Source of the DNA: Bryopsis sp. KO-2023
Lineage: Eukaryota > Chlorophyta > Ulvophyceae > Bryopsidales > Bryopsidaceae
NCBI GenBank assembly: GCA_030272585.1
Contig: BSYQ01000006.1
Location: 3,869,001 to 3,933,000, forward strand
Direction: 5' to 3'
DNA: 64,000 nucleotides
The translations under genes were made by a program, and so were the position numbers. Below, piece by piece: positions 50,880 to 63,207 of this stretch. The notes under the pieces are model-generated. The model saw only the letters and a program-made list of their open reading frames with translations, was not told where the DNA came from and did no database searches. The stretch's first letter is position 1. Each line of letters opens with the position of its first letter.

Positions 50880-51911
50880 TTTATTTTTTTATTTTTTTTA
50901 TTAGGGTGGTATTTTTGGTACAGAATTGATCTTCCATGCATGGAGGGATGTGTGTCCTCGTTGGCAATTTTTTCGATGAGCTGTCCCTGCGATTGTTGAA
51001 GGCAATGCCACCCTTCACACATTGAAAAAAAAAAAAGAGGAGAAACAGGGGAAACCTGGAATTTGTAGTGTGTTGCGTCTGGGTGCGTGAAGTTTTTACG
51101 AGGTTTATCGTGAGGGATAGGTCGAGTTGTGTGAAACTGGCTGGCTGGTGTTTTTTGTAGGTTCAAAGGAGCCAGCCTCAGCTCTTCGGACCACAGCGAA
51201 GAGGAAAACAAATGGCGCAAATGGGTGGACGAACGATTCGTGCGGATAATCACGGCCAACATATACAGAACATGGGGGTAAGAAGTCACATAATTTGCGA
51301 AGCAAATTCTGGTGTTTGTTTTCACCCGGGGACAACCCCCCCCCTCGTCCCCCACGTTTTGTTTTGTTTTGTTTTGTCGAGCAATTGCAACACAGCAGTG
51401 GGGTTGCAGGAGGTTCTTTCTAGCCTGAACTTAGTGGGAAAAAAAAAAGCAAAAACAGAAAAAAAAACGCTCGATACTCGTTAAGAATTTGGGAACCTTC
51501 TGAGCTGTACGATGTTATGCTGACAGGGAATCGTGGCAAACCTTCGATTACATCACGGAGCATGGAAATTTCGGGAGCGTTTCGAGACATGCTGCCAGGG
51601 CTTTCGGTTCAGCAACAATGTGGGCCATCGGAAAACGAATGCCAAAGAAATACTCGATAGAAGGCGATCTTCGGGAAGCCTTGTATTCAGATGCAAACGA
51701 ATGGATAGAGGCCATCGGCAAGCGGAAATTCATGGGGGGAAATCAACCGAATCTGGCTGACCTTGCGGTGTTTGGTGTTTTGCGGGCAATCATCGGAACG
51801 GATGCGTTTGCAGATGTTATGGAGCATTCAGAATTATTGCCTTGGTTTACCCGGATGGCTGACGTGGTCGGGGACACTTCCAGATCTAATCCACCCAAGA
51901 AAAAAGAGTGA
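49365..51911 (+). CDS. Prostaglandin E synthase 2-like (GST/thioredoxin fold)
   Basis: Homologue of membrane-associated PGES-2, a glutathione-transferase-like protein with an N-terminal glutaredoxin-type domain. Exons 50104-50220, 50574-50749, 51161-51277 and 51527-51911 keep phase. Two upstream exons, 49365-49514 and 49780-49932, give the lead, for about 365 residues (human 377). The active site is YEVCPFCCKVRAFLDYHK (CxxC). It is followed by VPVMQLGGETVTDSNRII, DERFVRIITANIYRTWG and FMGGNQPNLADLAVFGVLRA, all typical of PGES-2. The N-terminus MAARRGIARAAESASWISQ is basic and amphipathic, like a mitochondrial presequence. It precedes one hydrophobic stretch (PLGLLGLGLAAAIGTA) that should anchor the protein. 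The exon 1 donor is GTTTCC, chosen only because it keeps frame. In non-animals the natural substrate is unknown. Confidence 0.88.
50824..50876. repeat. (TA)n microsatellite
   Basis: About 26 uninterrupted TA units in an intron of the PTGES2-like gene, just after the donor at 50749. Confidence 0.95.
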
Positions 51912-52662
51912 TGCATTACACTTGGGATGTGACTGGGTTGGGTTGGGGTGTGGCTATTTGCTTGGGGGGGGGGAGGGGAGGGGAGGATCAGAAGAAATGA
52001 AATGTTAGGATTTGGCAGGAGGGGATTATATTCAAAAAATGGGGGTGATGAATGGCGGCTGCAAGAAGCGATTTCTGGCCATGGTTTGCTGCTCTCGTAT
52101 CATTTGTTGGGAAGGGGCGAAGAAAAAAAATGTTCCAGAATTATGAATGTCTTGTTTCACAATGTTTATTACTAATTGCAATTGACCACTGTATGGGGCT
52201 TCACTTCAATGCTGTTGATCGAGTTTACTTGGAGAATTCACTGCCATAAATTCGCCATGGTGGAGGGATAAGATTTGTAAGCAGGGGCAAAAAAAAAGAC
52301 ACTGGGATGGACATGTACATGATGATGCAAGATGTTACAGGAAAAAATAAACCTCCCATTTTCCCCTGCCTTGCTTTCCCCATCCAACACTGCTACTCAA
52401 AACGAGTTTCAATTTCGAGGATTTTTCCCAACTCCGAGTAACATCAGCAATCCCCAGCTATTCAATAAATAAATACAAAAAAAAATAAATATAGAAAAGA
52501 ATGATAAAAAAAAATATCATGTGTGTAGAAAAACAAGTATTGCGGAGCGAAAAAAAAAATGATGTGCCCACTCAGACGAAATCGAAACAAAAAAAGTCCG
52601 TTTACCAGATGAACTGATAAACGCGCATACCCCCCCTTCCTTTCATTCTAGCCCTCCACTCT
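51912..52662. other. Convergent 3' region
   Basis: 3' ends of the PTGES2-like gene (plus) and the Reeler gene (minus) converge here. It is purine-rich with a G run at about 51963-51978. No coding frame is convincing. Confidence 0.5.
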
Positions 52663-53995
52663 TCACTTACATCTTCTGAGCTTGGTGCATTTTTTCTGTT
52701 GAGTGATGGTGGCAGTGTTTGTTACATATCCACCGTTGGCTCCGATCGCACCCGTGACCTTGAAGGTGATTTCATCTGGAAAAAACACGACGATTTCACT
52801 CATTCAAAACGCAAGGATTTATTTTCTGTGGAAAGTGTGACCGAACAAGAAAAACGCCAGGCGGAAACTACAACCGATAAAAATGGTGATTGTCGATTTG
52901 AGAATTTCTCTCGTTGAACACACAACACATCATCTTTGGTTGCAAAACCCAAACATTATACTTGTAACGCAGCCTTTCCATTTCTTTTTTCTGCGGACCC
53001 TGATTATGAGAAGAAGAAAAAAACCCATGTGCGGAAACTCAGTCGGTGGTTGTGCCACCACCTCTATGGAAAAACAATCACACTGCTTGTTCTCCTCACC
53101 GATCTTATCATCGCAAGGGGCCGTCCATTCAACTTTATATTTTTCGGTGTTTCTGAAGCCGTTATCAGGGTCACCAGAAAGATTTTTCCTCGTAGGGCTG
53201 GTGAAAACACAGGCAATCGTCAGCCCATTCGAACTATCATGGCCAAGATTCCACTCAGTGATTGCACCACACATTCGATGATTTGCTCAGTTCTCAGGGT
53301 GTCTATGTTCCATTTGATATGCTTGGTGCAATCAAGGAGAATCGATGTCTTACCAGTCTGGAATGGTGTCGACTGCTTCGTTCTGTTTGAACATCCCAGC
53401 GGAGGATGTCAGCAGAGCCCTGCTGGGTTCCGAGAATTCCACCTGGTTGATGCGTTCACATGCGTCAGTTCTGAAATCTCACGTGGGGCCAAATGTGAGC
53501 GAAGTTCTGTGTCATTCTATGGAGGAAGTGTTAGTGGTGGTGACACACTGCCGCTGCGCTCACCGTGAGGCTGTATTTTCGGCCGGGGCAAAACTCAGTC
53601 TTGGCTTGCTTTCCCTTCTTGAGTGTAAACTCGATGTCCCTACAACACCGCAGCAGTTGTCAGCTTCGTTGGTGGTTCCGCACGAACAAGTTTCACACTC
53701 CAGAGTGAGGATCCAGTCCCTGTAGCCGACGACCGCCAGCGTGATTGTGGCGTCAGGTAACGCCTCCGCAGAAAAAGACGCCGACATAGCGGCAGGCAGC
53801 GTGTCAGGTGTATTTTCTACGCTCGTGCAAGGATACTCACTCGTCAACCACTGGCGCAGCGTGGCCCTTTTGCGTATCTTCTGGGTGGTTGTCGCATATG
53901 GCGTCTGGGTCGATCCTACCAGGCCAAAAGTTGGGAAAGGCGAGTGCGCTGGCGAGGCATGCAGCCAGGAGGACGGAGCAGAGGGCGGACTTCAT
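52663..53995 (-). CDS. Secreted Reeler-domain protein
   Basis: Small secreted protein that is essentially one Reeler domain. Exons 53995-53841, 53639-53564, 53442-53354, 53233-53100 and 52775-52663 keep phase and give 188 residues. It starts with a clear signal peptide (MKSALCSVLLAACLASALAF). The domain then follows the usual order: an early Cys region, FTLKKGKQAKTEFCPGRKYS, VEFSEPSRALLTSSAGMF, a Cys-containing middle, YKVEWTAPCDDKIDEITFKV, and the last strand GANGGYVTNTATITQQK. Reeler domains occur in extracellular proteins and in electron-transport membrane proteins; here no other domain is attached. It is presumably extracellular or vesicular. A long alternative frame across the first intron (RDWILTLECETC) is rejected because it breaks the domain. 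Confidence 0.82.
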
Positions 53996-55358
53996 GTCGA
54001 CTGCGCGCGATGAAAAACAGACAAACAGATGGCGGTTTCGCTCGTTTGAGTTTCACCGGATGAGGTGAGTATTAGTACCGGCTGCTTGAGGACACTAATT
54101 CTTTCAAAGTGAAGTGTGAATTTCCCAGGTGGCCCCAGACTTTTAACTGAGTGGTTGCTAGCGCATCATCAAACTTTGCATATCACCTGGATGTTGATGA
54201 AGGGATGGCAGTTGTCGGTACAGCATCCGGCCAGCAGTTGGTGGATATCTGCGCCTGGCAACGCCCAGGTCGGATAGCTGATCGTGGTTGAGACAGGGGG
54301 GTCCTGACGGGAGATGTATATCGTTGATCACGCTACGCCGTTCTTGATTCGACGAAACGCAACCTTGTTTGATGCATCGAATCTTCCCATGGAAAGTTTG
54401 CGGAAGGCAAAAGTTCTGGAACATGCTGGGATTTTCTTTGTCCAGGGAGCTTTCTTTTGGGTGGGTTTTGTTTTTTGTTGTTCTTATCTTGTATTACTCT
54501 GGCATTATGGGGGGTGATGGCCTCTTTTGATTGATTGGAACATGCTTGGTTTTTTTCTGGGCACTGGGAGGCTGCTTCAAGATCTTATTTCCTCTCTTCT
54601 TTTTGATCATTGGGTGATTCTTGATTTTCGAGGTTGCTGTCGTGTTTGCGAGCAGCGAATATTATCAATGGCATTGTTGATATTAATATGGATGACTGCG
54701 ATGTCAGTAGAAACAATAAACGCCAGAGAGGCACTCCACACTGGATGGAGACGAGGTTCAGACAGAATTCCCTAGCTCCCATCCTTCGGAATATTGCATG
54801 CCCTCTTATCTCGTAAGTTCACAGCACTAATCAACCCCCAAGGTCTCTTATCTCCCAAGCTCTCCCTAGCGACCGTTTCGCACCATGTCGCCTATCTTTC
54901 GCCGCTGCTTGATCGTCTTACGACATCGACGCGCTCGCGCAGCATGCACATACATGATGCCCAGGTCGTCATTCTGCTAGTTATCTCCCAGAAGAGGAAT
55001 TTGATATTTGAGAAAACATAAACCAATGACCGATAATTACACAAAGGCGTAGAAGAGGTTATCCCCCCCAAAAAAAAACCAAAAAAATAAAACAAAAAAA
55101 CAGGGCAAAAACAACAAATAAGCTCTCCTCACTTCTGCATGGCTCGGGGTGCCACAGCAACTCCCGACGAAACAGATATGTTCCGGTATCCACAACCCCC
55201 AACCACACACAGGCTTAAGCAACCTTGCATCGAGAGGTTTTCATCTTCTTGCAAAACTACGAACAGACCCAACAAGTTTGAACGGAAGAACCAGCCGCAA
55301 CAAACCAAATTTGATTCCGTGTGCACTCCTGAGTTCACAAGGGTACATGGGTCGCTTT
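53996..55358. other. Gene-free stretch
   Basis: Holds the promoter of the Reeler gene and the 3' flank of the type I membrane protein gene. Open frames are short on both strands and unlike any family I know. An A-rich block lies at about 55066-55110. Confidence 0.45.
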
Positions 55359-57510
55359 TTATTGCGACGGTTTCCAGTCAGATAGGATATGAACATTGCG
55401 TGGTCTCCCTTTCGGATCCTTTCTCACAAGTCTAGAAACCTCTTCTGGATCTGTGGCCAGCACTATCTCCTGCGGAAAGGGGTTCAGCGAGCCATGTCCT
55501 CCATTACTCCTGCCCGCATTTGCTTCGGAGTCACTGCAGTCTGTGCTCACTGGCAGCGTGTGTGATATCTCTCCAGCCTCCCTCGTTCTGAGCAGCTTTG
55601 ATCGGATACCATAACAGGGTACAATACCTGGCCATTGTCGGGCAACTACAAAGAGTGCCATGACGACAAGCCAGGCAAAGAGAAGTGCCCATCCCGCAAT
55701 TTTGATGCCAGAGTATCTCCCTCCTAATAGCTTAAATGCTGCACCCCTGGTTGGTTCAGGTTCAGGAGCAGGGTCAAGCTGGGTGTAGGAATCGTTGATG
55801 ATACCTGACCCAGAGAGGGGAAGACCCTTTGGAAAGTCAGAGGAGGTAGCATCGAATTTCTGAACAAGGGGTGCTGGAGCAGCTTGTGGTTCAGCGGCTG
55901 GCCCATCTTCTGGCCCCGGTGCTATTCCCCTGTCATCTTCCAGAGCAGAGTCAACATCCATAGGGGAGCCGCCAAGGTCCTCTTGGGTATCTGGGGATGC
56001 CGCCTGGTCGGGAGCATCACTTCCCCCATCACTGAATTCGTTATCTGGACCTGGTGCTTGTGCATCTATCTGGCTGTCTGAGTTTGGGGACAGATCCATA
56101 GATTCTTCAGGAGATGAGGAAGGAAGTTCGGAGTTTGATACCAACTCTGTGGATTCTTCCTGAAAGGAAGGGGCAGGCGCATTTTCCTCCGGACCTGGAT
56201 TGGGAGGAGGCGCGGGGTTCTCTGCCTCGCTGTTAGTAGATTCGTCCACATCTGCTGGAGGTTTCTCCAGCCCAGCAGGGTTGTCCTGAGAAAGATACAG
56301 AATTTTTGTTTTTTCAGAAGCCAGGTAAAAGCAGCACTCCATCCTCCTCCTATTGTACTACTCTGTGTAATTATTCATTTGTTCATTAATTGAACGTTGC
56401 GTAATGCAACAAAAATGCATTACAAGCTGATCGAGAAATACATTTCACATACTTGTATGTCAGTCCAGCCATTGCTTTTGCGAAAGAATCGTACCTGAAT
56501 GTACTCTGAGCATGTTTGACAAGAGAGTCTGAAGATTGCGCTGGTTCCTTCCGATGACGATCCTATGGAGTAGTCTTTTTGGAACACATCCTGCATCACA
56601 CTTTGTAATTAATCACCCACCATAAACAAACTGTTCCATTCGTCCATGGAGACTCTCGTTCTTTGTGAAAGCCCGCCAGACAATGCAATGTAGGATTTTG
56701 AGAAAGAACCAGAAAACAAACACCCAGCACTGTCCGATCCTGTGTGTTAGAACCCAAATCCAACTGCAGCACCTCTTCGACTTGTTTGCACAATTCCCAC
56801 ATTCAAAGCTGACGAGCATTTTGCTTCCAAGTCTTGATTCCATTTTTATCACCTTGAAGTCATCGATGTCGATATTGGTGTTTCCCAATAGATCATCCCC
56901 TACTTCAGCATCAGGCAGTCCCCGAGTGAAGTAAGAGCACCCTCTAAACCCATCGCATTCCCATAGCTGGCACTGTAGTTCGGAGCCCATCTGTACAGTC
57001 CAGGTGCCCATCGGAATAGTGATGTTGTTCAGCCATATTCCAGGTATCCTGAACTCTGGAAGTGTGTTGTACATATATTGCGAGGGCTCAAGCCGCGACC
57101 GACAGAGGAACGCAAATTCTGGGAGACCAGCCCCAAGTATTCCTGAGGAAACATCAGAATCTTTCAGCAACTTGGTAAACAATACGTTCAATACGTTAGC
57201 CACACCCATCGTTTACTCGAACGAATCAAACCCAGCTTTCGCGTTTCGTCGACGCTGCGACCCACGAGTTTGATATAAGACCTCTACCTGTGGCATCCCC
57301 CAATCCACTGTTCTCCGAAGGATCGATGTGAGCCCATCCCATAGTCAAGCCTGCCACGATCGACACCTCCCCAACAGGATCGCCTTCCTGCTTGGGGGGC
57401 GTCGACGAAAAAAATCTATCGAATGATTGAGACGCCACCAAGTCGCCACTACCCGTCAGAGCCAAAATTGCCACTGCCCATGGGAAAGTAGAAAACCGCC
57501 GCCACTGCAT
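55359..57510 (-). CDS. Type I membrane protein, unrecognised family
   Basis: Not recognised as a known family. Exons 57510-57288, 57142 to about 56724, 56590-56495 and 56285-55359 give roughly 550 residues. The start MQWRRFSTFPWAVAILAL is a signal peptide. The predicted luminal part (about 230 residues) contains several Cys, for example LQCQLWECDGFRGCSYF, VSFECGNCANK and FRLSCQTCSEYIQ. A long acidic Pro/Glu/Ser/Asp-rich linker follows (many PAPPPNPGPEE-like stretches). One membrane helix then appears (IAGWALLFAWLVVMALFVVA) and a cytosolic tail of about 100 residues. The 3' edge of the second exon is uncertain: the strongest donor (56772) breaks frame, while one at 56724 keeps it. It is transcribed divergently from the secreted protein gene at 58297. 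A surface or cargo receptor is possible. Confidence 0.6.
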
Positions 57511-58296
57511 CTCTGTCAATATGTTGCGACCGCGTCAAAACGAGAAGGGAACAGAGTGCACTCGAAAGTAAACAGGAGCGGATGCTCGTTGGGCCGTCCG
57601 AAAGTTATTTCGCCGTGTCTCTCGTGCGTTGATAAGAAGACCATTGGGATGTGTAAATGGGAGTTGTGGAGAAAAATTCTAATCCCTCGCCTACTCAGGA
57701 ATCAATCAGTGGGCCTGTTCTTGGGTAAGGTGACAGAAAAGTTTTGTAAGAACCGAAGCAGAAGGCGAGAACGAGAATATTCGACCCGCCGGGAAAAAGC
57801 GCGTCGTTGGAATCATGGATGGATAATGACACTGGTTGAATGGTGCCCAGCACGTGTCCTCTGGCGACAGGGTCACGATTTCTGGACTGAGTTCCAAGGG
57901 AGGCGGTTGCTCCCGCCCACTCGGAGAAAAGGTGACACCTTCCTGCAGTGAAGCATCTCTGCTTCTCCGTACTTCAGCCATCACCCACACGACGGACAAG
58001 CCGTCTCAATGCAACAGAGGTCTGCCACCGAACCTAATTCCTGCATGACGGGGTGGAATTCAAAAGAGGTTTCCGGCGTCCACATTGAAGTTGGAGATGA
58101 AGAGGACGCCAGGAATCTCATCAGAGTGACGAGTGAGCGACCCGCGACTGTCACACGAACTACAAAACAGTCGCCAAAAACTGCAGGGCACAAATTTCTG
58201 CAGCAACGAATTAGAAAAAAGAAAAACACCTGACACGAACATCGAACAAGTATCGAGGGTATCGTGTCCACACACAGCATTTTTGGAGTGCCAGCA
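57511..58296. promoter_or_regulatory. Divergent promoter region, two secretory genes
   Basis: About 0.8 kb between the start of the type I membrane protein (minus) and the Ala/Glu-rich secreted protein (plus). Several short open frames on both strands look incidental. Shared control of the pair is a guess from position only. Confidence 0.35.
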
Positions 58297-60604
58297 ATGA
58301 CGACTGTTCAGCTTTTCGCAACCGTGACCACTTTGGTGTTATTGCTGGTATGTCTCTCGCCGTTAAAGTTGCTCCTCCGTCTCCAGCACTTCCGAAAGCA
58401 CAGCAAGCTTAAATTCTATGGTTCATGTTGCAGGGAGTTGCAGCAGCAGAGACCACTTATCTAGGTGAGCGAAGGTACAACGACCACGAGGTTATTCCCC
58501 TCGGGACGCCGTTTCGTTGCATCAACGTCTGCTGTGTTTCCCTGCAGATCAACCTGGTAGAGCACTTCTGAAGAACGTTGTGAGAGCGAGTTCGTCAACC
58601 AAGTCGAATGACGGTGTTTCGACAGCCGAGTCCTTTGCTTCCACAAAGGTAACACACGCTTTCGCGATCCGTGCTAAACCAGCTTCGCGACGACTCTGTC
58701 GTCCGCATTTTCCATGCTGGAGTGTAACCGCTCGTGTGTGTTAACTATCATAGGTCATAGCAGAAGCACAAGACGCGCTTGCCACTTCCATCGCGACGGC
58801 GATTGCCAACGTTGAAGGTGGAGCCGAAATCGGGGCTGAAGCAGACGCCAGTGCGGAAGCTGTGGCCACCGCCCATATTAAGATTGTCTCCAACGGAAGA
58901 GTAATCTCGACAGTGGAAGGTGCGAGATTTTCGACATTTAAGTGATGGGTGGCTTCTACCCAGCCCCTGATATAGAGTGATGTGTCAAGATTCACAATAC
59001 CCAACAGTCAGCAATAGCACAGAAGGAACTGAAAAGCAGCCATCCAGCAGGCTATGGATACACGATTGCCACAAAAGCTCCATGCAACCATGAGGGACCA
59101 GTTTCTCATTCTCAGTCCCAGAACACACAAGAGTAGCTGATCGTTTGATATATTATGTTTTATATTATATATTATATTATGCTATGTTTTCCCGAACGAG
59201 CTGGGATCGAGAGCGTGGAGACCCCGTCTTGACCACCTTGTGAATCATACATCAAATTGCGGCCATTTGGATTGTCTGGTCTGAGTTGATGGGCATGCAT
59301 GCAGGGGATGGAGAGGCTTGTGGAAGCTTCTTTGCAGCGGCAGAGAGTGTGGTCACTGTTGTCGCAGAAGCCGTTGCTGAAGGATTCGCAAAGTCTGAAA
59401 ACGAGTTTGCCATCGTAAGCACCTGACTAAGCGCTTCTTTCAGTCTGAACACCTCTCTTTGTCTCATGTGGAGCCAGTGCAGCAATTGAAACTGCTCTGC
59501 TTCTTTCCCTGACAAGAAAAATTAAACAGCGGAATTGATTTTTGATTTGTTGTATTATTGACAGGGTGAGGCTGAGGCGGTCTCTGAGGCAGTCAAGGAA
59601 GCTACATTGAAAGTGGAGGCAGAAATCCGTGGAAGCGCCTGCTCCAGAGGGGGTGTGGCGGAGGCTGTTCAAGAACTGGTCGCAGAGCAAGAGCTCAAAG
59701 TAATCGCTGCAGCTTTCGTAAAAGCTTTCAGCGAAGTCAGTGGAGGTGAGTGGAGTGGAGGGTATGATTTGCTCGACAGCAAAGCCTGCTGACCAGAATC
59801 AGGGACCTACCTTTCAATTTTCGCATTTTCGAGTTCGGATGCAAGGCATTCGGACAGAGCCTCGTTACAGCATTAAACACTCCCCCCCTTTAGTGATATC
59901 TCTGTGGATGCTTGATGGAAAAGCATCCAGAATTTTGTGAACCGAACTGTGTTTTCTTTTTTGGTACGGTTTTCAGTTCTTTTTCAAAGTCGATCGGCTG
60001 TTGTGGACAGAAAACGCCAAGGCGAAAACAGAGGTAGGCGCATCAGCAACGAAGGAAAACAGTGGCCAATTGACATCCAGTGAAAGATCCACTGTTGTGG
60101 GAGAAGGTGAAGCAGGCACAGAGGCCAGTGCCAGTGTCACGATTTGCGACAACAATGCAAAGAGGTGCTGCAACAAGAGGCAGAGATCCAACGGTTTCTG
60201 CCAATGCGGATCCGGGTGAGTGCTTTGCCACACTTTTGTTGCATTCCTCCTCCAGGAAATTTTATGCACACTTTTTGTTCGTAATTCCTTCCTAAATCAA
60301 AGCTTGCGATTGGGATTTCAACATGGTCAGTGATTTCTGAAAGTGTGCACATGCAGAATTATAGCTCCCCATCCAGATTTGAAGGATCTGTTTCTGTTTC
60401 GCCACAAAATCGTTCTCAGATCAGGGCACGCGTTTTTTTGAGTATCTCCCTGCCGAAGCATTGAGTTTTTGTGTCAAAACCCTGACAGATGTTTTCTTTC
60501 TTTCTGTTCGATTGTTTTCCAGATGCTTTGGGAGGTATAACAAAGCAGATGATGTTATCGTGATAAGGGACAATGGCTCAAAATCGAACTGCAAGTGTGA
60601 GTAA
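58297..60604 (+). CDS. Secreted Ala/Glu-rich protein with Cys-rich tail
   Basis: No known family. Eight exons (58297-58347, 58434-58464, 58548-58648, 58754-58919, 59305-59414, 59565-59745, 59990-60215, 60523-60604) keep phase and give 315 residues. The start is a signal peptide (MTTVQLFATVTTLVLLLGVA). The middle is built of Ala/Glu/Val-rich stretches with alternating small residues, such as GGAEIGAEADASAEAVATAH and GEAEAVSEAVKEA. Each of exons 5 and 6 has one Cys and one such block, which looks like an internal repeat. The last 55 residues hold about ten Cys (CDNNAKRCCNKRQRS, FCQCGSGCFGRY, SNCKCE), probably disulfide-bonded. The design suggests an extracellular matrix or surface protein. It could be a small secreted effector-like protein instead; there is no direct evidence for either. 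Confidence 0.7.
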
Positions 60605-63207
60605 AGAAGATGCACCAAGGGATCACCATTGGGAACGATGTTTCTCTGTGCACTGTCCCAAAAAAGGGCATCTTTTTTTTTTTGCACAGAGGCATTTCAT
60701 GGCTCCGGGGCTATCTCGGGCTAACCCCCCCAAAAAAAATCCAAGCCTTTTTTTTAAGTGGATGCTTGGGAGTTTTTTAACTTAGGATTTAGTTTTGTAC
60801 CACCAATTGGGAGGTTTTATGGTTTATTGTGGAATATGTCGTTGCGAGATGGGCTCGGATATAGATCCATCCAGTGGATTGCTTGATTACTCATAAATCG
60901 AAAAGCTAAAATATTTTTAATACAAACTTTCATGTGGCGTTTGCATTGTATTCTCGCTGTTTCTTCCCCCCCCCCCCCAAAAAAAAAAAAAGAAAAAAGA
61001 CAGAAAAAAAAGAAAAAGAAAATATGCTCATCTTCTTTTATGCCCATCCTCCATGATCCATCAATTGGAAAGAAAACGTGAAGGAAATCTTAGCAACTCC
61101 ACAAAATCTAACCAGAAGTTTGAGAAAAGAAACACAGTAAGAAAAATCGATTTTTCCCCCGAGAATATTCTGTTAGAACCATCACTGTGATCTTACATTC
61201 CATGCAACAGGATGTGTGGGTCAGACATACCCACCAATGATGAGTCAACCCCCAATTCCCCCCGACTCCCCTTAAAAAAGTTGCAAATTCTTCCATCCAG
61301 CACTTTTTCTTCCCCAATTAAAAAAAATCATCTGAAAGTTCCACCACCACAAATTTCTTTTTCTTCCTTTTTTTCCTCCATTCTTTTCAAAAAACAAGCA
61401 AAAAAAAAATGCAAAAAAAAAAATGGACCCCTCAGTATCTGTGAAAAAAAAAATTATATATGTCGCAGGAGCCTAGCACGATTTTTTTTTTTTTTTTTCA
61501 AAAAAAGAAAAAAGGACGGTATTTTCATTCTTTGATAAGATGCTGGATAGAATTTGACAAGCAAACATAGATGTAGTTTTCCCTTTTAGGCATCGTCCAT
61601 TATCAGCTTCGTTGAAATTCAAAAAAAAAAAAAATCCAAAACACTACGAAGCCTCGTTCTCATCCGTTTGCAAAATCGCCTTTTTTTTTTCCTTTCAGTT
61701 TCCAACACACGATTTCTCTCACAAAGTGAACCCCCTGATTAAAAAAAAAAAAAAAAAAGAAAAAAAAAAGGATCTAAAGCTGACTACACACGCCGAAATC
61801 CGACCCCACGAATAGGTGGGTGTAAAACACAAATAAACTCTTTCTTTTTTTTTCCACCCCCTCCATTTCGTCGATGTACTACTTTTTTTTTCAGGATATT
61901 TTTCTTTTGTTTTCCGTTCTTTCTTTTGTTTGATTTCTTAGTTGTTGATTTTTCTCTCTCCATTTGTTAAAAAAAACAAACAAATTCCTCTTCTGGACCG
62001 TGCCCCCCTCCCCCTTCCCCCCATTAAAGCCAATCCAAACAGCTCGCCACAATTACTCTATTTTCACAGGCAATATTGACCATCACACTGATTCTCCAAC
62101 AGTAAAAGACTTTTTTTTTCTCTCCAAACGGTGTGTGCACATTTTTTTTCTTTTTTTTTTTTCCTTTTTTTATGTTTTTATTGTTGCCATTAAGGTTTTA
62201 AAAAACCAAACATAAGAGAGACAGAAAACCCCTCCCCCCCCTGTCCTTCTGAAAAATTAAAACAAAGACACACACCAAAGAACCCAATCGTTCGCTGAGA
62301 ATATCAAACCTCATGCGTTTTTTTTTTTGTTTTTTTTTTCGAAACATCCCCATTATGTCTCTCTCTCTTTCACTCTCTCTCTGAATTTCTTTTTTTCTTT
62401 TTTTTTTTCCTTTTTTTTTAATGTCCCTTCTGTTTTTTTCTGTCTCTTGGCTAGGACTTTTTTCCAGTACAACAACAGACAATTCCCAAAGCAAAATGCT
62501 CTACGTAACCAAATGCTCAACTCCAATTCAAATCTAATGAACCACTTTTTCCCACCACCGAGGAGGAGCTGTACATATGCAGCCGAAAAAAAAAAGACTG
62601 CATATCTTGGCAAGAAAAATAAGTCGCACGCTCATGATCCCACGTATATATGTATGTATATATAGATAGGTGTTGTTTTTTTCCCCTAAGCCTTTGTTTC
62701 AATCTGTAGCATATTTCCCACTCCCATAGATTTTTTTTATGTTTTTTTATATTTTTTTCCCCCTTCCTTGCTCTTTGAATTAAGAAAGAAAAAGCAATCG
62801 AAAGGGCAATGAAAAAAAACAAAAAAAAAACACGGAAAGTAGAGAAAAATTTCCACAAATTCAAGAAACATTGGCTTTGATTTCGTCCATCTGCGTGAAT
62901 CCGATGCAGACGAAATCGACAATCCCCAAAAATTGAAAGAAAAAAAGAAAAAGAAGCTGAAAAAAAAAAAAAAAGCATCGTCTTTTTGATCAAAAAAAAA
63001 AAAAAAAGAAAAGCGTTGGACCTTTTTTTAAAAAGTAGCAACTCATTCACATTTCCCAAGGGTGTATGTTATCGACCCAGTCCGATATTGATTTTCTCCT
63101 CCTCAATTTTTTTTTTCTTTTTTTTCTTGCCATATCAAACCTCCGGAGTCCGATCGATTTGTTTTTTTTAACGTAACCAATTTTTTTTTTTTTTTTCCAC
63201 ACCTCGA
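60605..63207. other. Low-complexity gene-free stretch
   Basis: 2.6 kb dominated by A, T and C homopolymers and purine/pyrimidine tracts. No open frame is convincing. Its right part should be the 3' end of the HECT gene. The promoter-distal flank of the secreted protein gene is at the left. Confidence 0.55.

Noticed and set aside
53560-53847. Minus-strand frame with Cys-rich peptide (RDWILTLECETCSCG) as an exon of the Reeler gene
   Set aside because: It gives a wrong phase and interrupts the Reeler fold; skipping it joins 53841 to 53639 in frame and restores the domain.
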